Source of the DNA: CAVTPD01 sp963736575 | Lineage (GTDB): Bacteria; Bacteroidota; Bacteroidia; Cytophagales; JAAEPT01 | Reading direction: 5' to 3' | DNA length: 64,000 bases | Assembly (NCBI GenBank): GCA_963736575.1 | Contig: CAVTPD010000001.1 | Location: 2,232,001 to 2,296,000 of the forward strand | Shown: positions 59,101 to 64,000 of the stretch, in pieces | Layout: each line of letters starts with the position of its first letter | Position numbering within the stretch: the first letter of the stretch is position 1 | Translations under genes and position numbers: made by a program | Notes under the pieces: generated by a model | What the model saw: the letters and a program-made list of their open reading frames with translations, nothing else | The model's database searches: none | What the model was told of the DNA's origin: nothing

Positions 59101-62100
59101 GCTGCAATAGGGTTTTGGATAGAGGTATTATTTAATGTTGCTGAAGGAGACCAAGTATAACTTTGTAAGCCATTAGGATTACCCGTTAGTTGAACTGAAC
59201 TTCCTTTACAGATTTCTACATCTGTTCCAGCAGATACATTTGGTAATGGATTTACGGTTACCAATACCGTTTCTTGATTGGTACATTTTTTAGCATCTTC
59301 TACCTCTACTGTATACGTTGTTGTAGTAGTTGGACTGGCTGTTACTGTACTTCCTGAAGTAGCAGATAAACCGGTAGAAGGAGACCAAGTATAGGTATTT
59401 CCTCCCGAAGCAGTTAACGTGGTGTTTCCACCAATACAGATTTCAGCATCTGGTGAAATAATTACAGTAGGTAAAGGATTAACTTTAATATCAACTGTTG
59501 TAGAATCTTTACATCCTGTTGGATTAGATACTACCACCTTGTAGGTTCTATTTCCAGCAGGGGAAAACTTAGGTGTTTTAGAAGTTACGTCGTCAATAGC
59601 AATATTTGGACTCCATAAAACGGAATTCCCCAAACCTGTAGTAACGGTATATTGAGTTGTTTCTCCTTTACAAATAGAATCTTTACCGTTTAGCGTAAAA
59701 GAAGGACTTATTACAACAGAAACTTGAACCGTGTCCATGTCTTTACAACCATTAGCATTTGTAGCTGTTACAATATATTGTTGGGTTGATGATGGATTTA
59801 CCGTTGGGTTTTGAGTTGCTACATTATTAATAGCCACATTAGGACTCCATAAATAAGAAGCCAAACCATTTGGAGAAGCAGTCAATTGAATAGAACTTCC
59901 AGCACATATTTCAATATCTGAACCAGCAGATACTACCGGTAAGGTATTTAATGAAACTAAAACAGAATCTTCCGCAATACATCCGTTAACATCTTCACCA
60001 ACTACTTTATAATAGGTGTCTGTTGTTGGGAAAACCTGAACAGAAGCACCCGTTGTAGTGGAGATATTAGAATTAGGAGACCACGTATAGTTATCTGCAC
60101 CTGATACTGTTAAATCTACTGTATCACTAGTACAAAGTTGTTGATCTGGTGTAAGAGCTAAAGCAGGTAATGGATTAACGGTTACAGTTAATGAAGCTTT
60201 TGAATCACATCCACCCGACTGGTGAAGAAGCGGTTACTTCATAAGTAGTGGTTGCAGTTGGTTTTGCAGAAGTACTAGATTGGTTAGCATTTTCTAAACC
60301 AGTTGCCGGACTCCAAACATAAGCATACCCCGGTTGCCCAGTATTTGCTGAAATAGTTACTGAATCGCCTAAACATATAGTTTGATCACCAGAAACTGTA
60401 ACTGGTGCAGGTTGTAATACCGTTACTGTAATAGACTCTGAATTGGTACAACCTATGCTATTGGTAACCGTTAAGGTATAAGTAGTAGTTGTAGTTGGTG
60501 CAGCATCCGTAGTTAATGAGCTCGGGTTACTTAATCCCGTTGTTGGCGTCCAAGTGAAAGAAGCTGCGTTTGTGGCAGTTGCCGATAAAGTTGTTTTATC
60601 GCCTGTACAGATAGAGTCCCCAGCAGTAATATTTATGTTAATTACTGGATCTATATATATTGTAGTTTGAGCCGTTGCTTCACATCCATTAGCATCTTCA
60701 ACGGTCACCGTATATTCAGTTTGAGCCGTTGGACTTGCAATAGTAGACGCTGCATTTGGATTGGACAAACCTGTAGTTGGCGACCAAGAATAATTCGTTC
60801 CACCACTTGCTGTTAAGGTCACACTTTCGCCTTTACATATAGTATCTGAAGGTAAAGGCGTAACGCTTGCTGTTGGTAATGCATTAACATTTACCGTAAT
60901 CGTACCTGTTTCAGAACATGTACCATCATTTACAGTAACCGTGTATGTTGTAGTAGCAGTTGGATTTGCTACCGGATTTGAAATAGAAGAATTTGTTAAG
61001 CTACCTGCAGGTGTCCAAGAATAAGTATACCCTGCATTATTTATTGTAATTAACTGCGCTGTTTCACCTGCACAAATTGTTGTTGGACTAGCTGTAGGAT
61101 TAACTGTAGGAATAGTATTCACATCTACCGTTACAAAGGCTGAATCGGAACATCCCACTCCATTAAAAGCTTTTACTTTATAGGTTGTAGTAGTGTTTGG
61201 GTTTGCCACAGGCTTGGCAATAGTAGCATTGCTTAATCCAGCAGCCGGACTCCATTGGTAAGAAGTTCCTCCTGAAGCTGTTAAAGCAACACTCTCCCCT
61301 ACACATATTGAAGGATTAGTTGGTGTAACGCTTGCAGCAGGAATTGCATTTACGGTTACAGTTAAAGCCGAAGTAGCTTCACAACCTGTTCCATTGGTAC
61401 CTGTTACTGTATAAACAGTAGTTGAAGAAGGTTTTGCATAGGTAGCAGAACTATTTGGGCTTAACAAACCTGTTGTAGGCGCCCATTTATAGGTACTTGC
61501 ACCCGATGCTGTTAATAAAACAGAATCTCCTTCACATATAGTTTGATTTCCATTAGTGCTTAAAACCGGTAGTGCATTTACCTTTACATTAACTTGTTGC
61601 GTATCACCAGGACAACTTACCCCCTGTTCTATAACTTTAACAATTGCATTTGTAGTTGTAAAATCCACATCAATATTGTCTCCGTTATTAGCCGCAATCG
61701 AAGCTCCCGTAACAAACCAATTGAATGTTGAACCTGCTTCACCGGAAGCTGAAAAATTCACTCCTATTGTATTGGCGCAAATAGCACTTGGGCCCGATAA
61801 AACAGTATTCGGTTTGTCTATTACATCTACTGGAAAACTAACTGGATCACTTTTACAAGAAGATGCGCCCGCTGGTGTTTCAACCACACTTAACACAGCA
61901 TCGGTAGCACCAAAGTTTACCGTAATATTAGGATTGGTTGCAGAAGAACCAATAGCATCTGTAATAGTCCATTGAAAACTAGAACCTGGTAAGCCAGCTA
62001 ACCGAATAAGGTTCACCTTTCGTACCCGCACAAACCTGATTAGATCCCGTAATTACTGGTGTAGGCTGAACAATAACATCTACTGTTAATTCAACTGTAT

Positions 62101-63520
62101 CGCCAATACAACCTGTTGGTGATTGTTCTGCTACTGAAATTGTAGCATCTGCTGAACCAAAATCTACTGAGATTGGAGCTTCCGGTTGTAGAAGATGGCG
62201 TAGCACCTGTAACAATCCAATTAAAATTATTCCCTCCTGTACCTGAAGCAGTATACACTTCACCCGTTGTGTTTTCACAAACAACTGATGAACCGCTTAT
62301 TGTGGTAGAAGAAGGTAAGGTTTCTATTAGTAACATTAAATATTGCAGTATCACTGGTACAACTTGAAGTAGTTTCCTCTACAACTTTTATAGTAGCATT
62401 AGAAGTACCGAAATCTATGGTAGCTGTCTGTCCACTTGTACCTGCTAATACAGCTCCGTTTACAAACCAAGAATACGTAGAAGTAGGATCACCGGAAGCA
62501 GTATACACTTCTCCTTTTGTATCGGCACAAAGGGCATTATCACCAGAAATAGTTGGTAAAGAAGGTGTTGGATTTACGGTAATATTAATTATTGATGTAT
62601 CGGCATCACAACCTTTAGCATCCGTTTCTCTTAAACCTAATCGAACATTAATGAACCAAAATCTACTGAAACATTATCCCATTTGTGGGTTAGTGTAATT
62701 CTGCATCACCTTGTAAATTATACCATTGATAAGTTGCTCCGGCATTTGGTAGGATCTTATACAAAACACCTTGTCATTTTCACAAATTTCAGTTGGACCA
62801 GTATATAGCAGGAGACGAGGCCTGAGGAACACTATTATAGTAAATTGTTGCCAATAACAAACTCTAAAGTTATAACCCTAGTTACTCTCTTATTTGAACA
62901 ATACCCTCCATTCTAGCATCGGGTTGAAGATTATCAAATGTTAAGATTAGGCTAGGACACAGTTATGTATTGATTACCGTTATTTGTACCTGCTAAATAA
63001 TTATCGGATTCACCTGTCAATTGACGGCAAGCTAGGATTTGGATGAAACATCTCAATGAAAACTTCACCATCAAATACTCCAAAACATGATGGCTCTGAG
63101 ATTGTAACATACACTGAATCATTATTGAAAGGCCCACAGTCAAATCTTTATTGCGATGATTGACCAAGGCTTAAAAAAGCAAAATTAAATAAATTAATAT
63201 GAATAGTATCCTTTTTATCATATTACTGTGCAATTAAAATTTCAAAACTTCCAACATCCCTTCGAATCCCTGATTAACACCAAATACATACCTGGCAATG
63301 GTTTTTTTATGCTTCACATTTTTCCTTCACTAATTCTTTTAACTTTATAGTTTTCACCCGCAAGTGTTATTTGGTATGGCTCTTTTCCACCACCTAAAAC
63401 CTCAAAGGAAAGTTGCTTCGTGGATTTAGAAGTAATATTCAAGGTTAATTTCGAACCAGCATATGCCCCCATAAAAATAAGGCAAGCTGTAAATAGCGTA
63501 AGTAAATATTTCGATTTAAA
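53139..63520 (-). CDS. Giant SprB-type adhesin with T9SS type-B tail (multiple frameshifts)
   Basis: About 3,460 codons as one gene. ATG 63520 opens a signal (MFKSKYLLTLFTACLIFMGAYA). Continuous Ig/PKD-like repeats follow (ITASGGNTYTWSPSTGLS type, about 77 residues each), then SprB repeats (CYGGSDGSISISNVAGGVAPYEFSF and similar, about 53,900-57,200), then the type-B sorting domain (NIFTPNGDGTNDVFYIMGL, VKVYDRWGTLSYEN). The frame breaks near 60,215 (extra G in a G-run), near 62,000 and 62,280, and several times between 62,500 and 63,300. The repeat order is preserved, so I treat them as indels. SprB proteins are mobile surface adhesins for gliding; this one is about half the size of F. johnsoniae SprB. 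Confidence 0.85.
57960..59460 (-). repeat. Tandem 696-bp repeat inside the giant adhesin gene
   Basis: Landmarks recur at exactly 696 bases: gaccaagtat at 57991, 58687 and 59383; catttggtaa at 58541 and 59237. The unit equals 232 codons, i.e. three Ig-like modules. Units are almost identical here and more diverged copies extend on both sides. Confidence 0.9.
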
Positions 63521-63740
63521 CATATAAGAAGGTTTTCTAATCAATATCAATGCACAAGAATAATGCCGAAAAAAGCAAATCCGAATATACCGAAAGATAT
63601 CCTAAATAAGAGAGCGATACAAACGAAAACTATACAATGTATACTTATTTCGGTCAAGGTACGTTTTTAGCGACTTCAATTTGCTTTTCTGGCATAGTTT
63701 GTGTAACTTATGGAATATGTTTAACCCTAATTGCACTACA

Positions 63741-64000
63741 ATGGAAATACAACTTTCAGCTATCAGAGACATGATTTTCGGTACAGACGACGTGGCAAAC
63801 AATGAAGAGAAACAAGCGTTACGGAAATATAATCTGAGGAAGGCGCTTGCTTTGGGGAATTTATATAAGAGAAAAGTACTTGATCTACTTTAGATCTGTA
63901 GATGGAATGTTGCGACGAATTGAAACCACAGTTTGGGCTGTTGGTGAAGAATACATTTCATTAAAAGCCGGAGTTTCCCTTCCTATTAAATCAGTAGAAA
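63741..64000 (+). CDS. Small conserved protein, partial, one probable frameshift
   Basis: ATG 63741 gives MEIQLSAIRDMIFGTDDVANNEEKQALRKY... The frame closes at 63893 after KRKVLDLL. The next frame continues as a sensible protein (FRSVDGMLRRIETTVWAVGEEYISLKAGVSLPIKSVE) to the window edge, so I read one indel near 63,875-63,885. About 86 codons are visible and the gene runs off the right end. It resembles small cytosolic conserved proteins of Flavobacteriia with no assigned function. Divergent from the giant adhesin. Confidence 0.6.

Noticed and set aside
63602..63802. 66-codon minus-strand ORF
   Set aside because: It is antisense to the better supported small conserved gene starting at 63741.

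Overview
The window looks like chromosome of a marine or soil Flavobacteriaceae-type Bacteroidota. Evidence: AT-rich DNA, type IX secretion (T9SS) sorting domains on many secreted proteins, a T9SS plug-protein gene, two giant SprB-like surface proteins, a menaquinone cluster, lipoproteins with typical lipoboxes, and a TAnnTTTG-type promoter before the single tRNA gene. Many genes are split by single-base frameshifts (menD, menF, a histidine phosphatase, the GH5 cellulase, the BtuF-like protein, an M48 protease, an EEP hydrolase and both giant genes). Several of these are housekeeping genes and several shifts lie at short homopolymers, so I read most of them as uncorrected sequencing indels and give whole-gene coordinates.

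Layout. 0-3.5 kb: menaquinone genes menD and menF, a hotdog thioesterase and a histidine phosphatase. 3.5-4.3 kb: non-coding, rich in hairpins. 4.3-9.8 kb: a secreted GH5 cellulase (GH5, TSP3, CBM6, T9SS tail), a dienelactone-hydrolase lipoprotein and FabH. 9.8-13.5 kb: tRNA-Leu, then tig, clpP and clpX. 13.5-17 kb, minus strand: lpxB, a QueD/PTPS protein, and a FecCD permease with its BtuF-like binding protein. 17-21.4 kb, plus strand: hldD, an M48 protease, a lysozyme-like protein, an SGNH hydrolase and an EEP-family hydrolase.

21.9-31.36 kb is the most interesting part: an integron gene-cassette array with no integrase in view (a CALIN-type array). Five attC sites, four of them exactly 196 bp, each lie just after a stop codon. 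The R'' box of each attC is complementary to the first bases of its own cassette, the diagnostic arrangement of excisable cassettes. The coding cassettes carry a RhuM-Fic fusion, an Abi/DRT-like reverse transcriptase, a TIR protein paired with a SIR2-like DUF4917-type protein, an OLD-family ATPase/TOPRIM nuclease, and a CDF cation transporter. Four of the five resemble phage-defence or toxin modules. Two almost identical ~490-bp non-coding, strongly structured cassettes bracket the coding ones.

31.3-33.1 kb holds dispersed repeats, a relic of a REP-associated (IS200-like) transposase and one lipoprotein gene. 33.1-40.6 kb carries T9SS cargo: a GH11 xylanase with a CBM9-like module, a large repeat-containing secreted protein and a PhoD phosphatase. 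40.8-44 kb: an ABC-F protein and the T9SS plug protein. 44.1-63.5 kb: two giant gliding/adhesin-type genes (about 2,340 and 3,460 codons) separated by a membrane-anchored EEP hydrolase. A conserved small gene runs off the right edge.

Together, the core genes cover quinone, lipid A and heptose synthesis and protein quality control. The exported enzymes (cellulase, xylanase, phosphatase) and giant adhesins fit a gliding polymer degrader that uses T9SS, and the cassette array looks like its exchangeable defence store.
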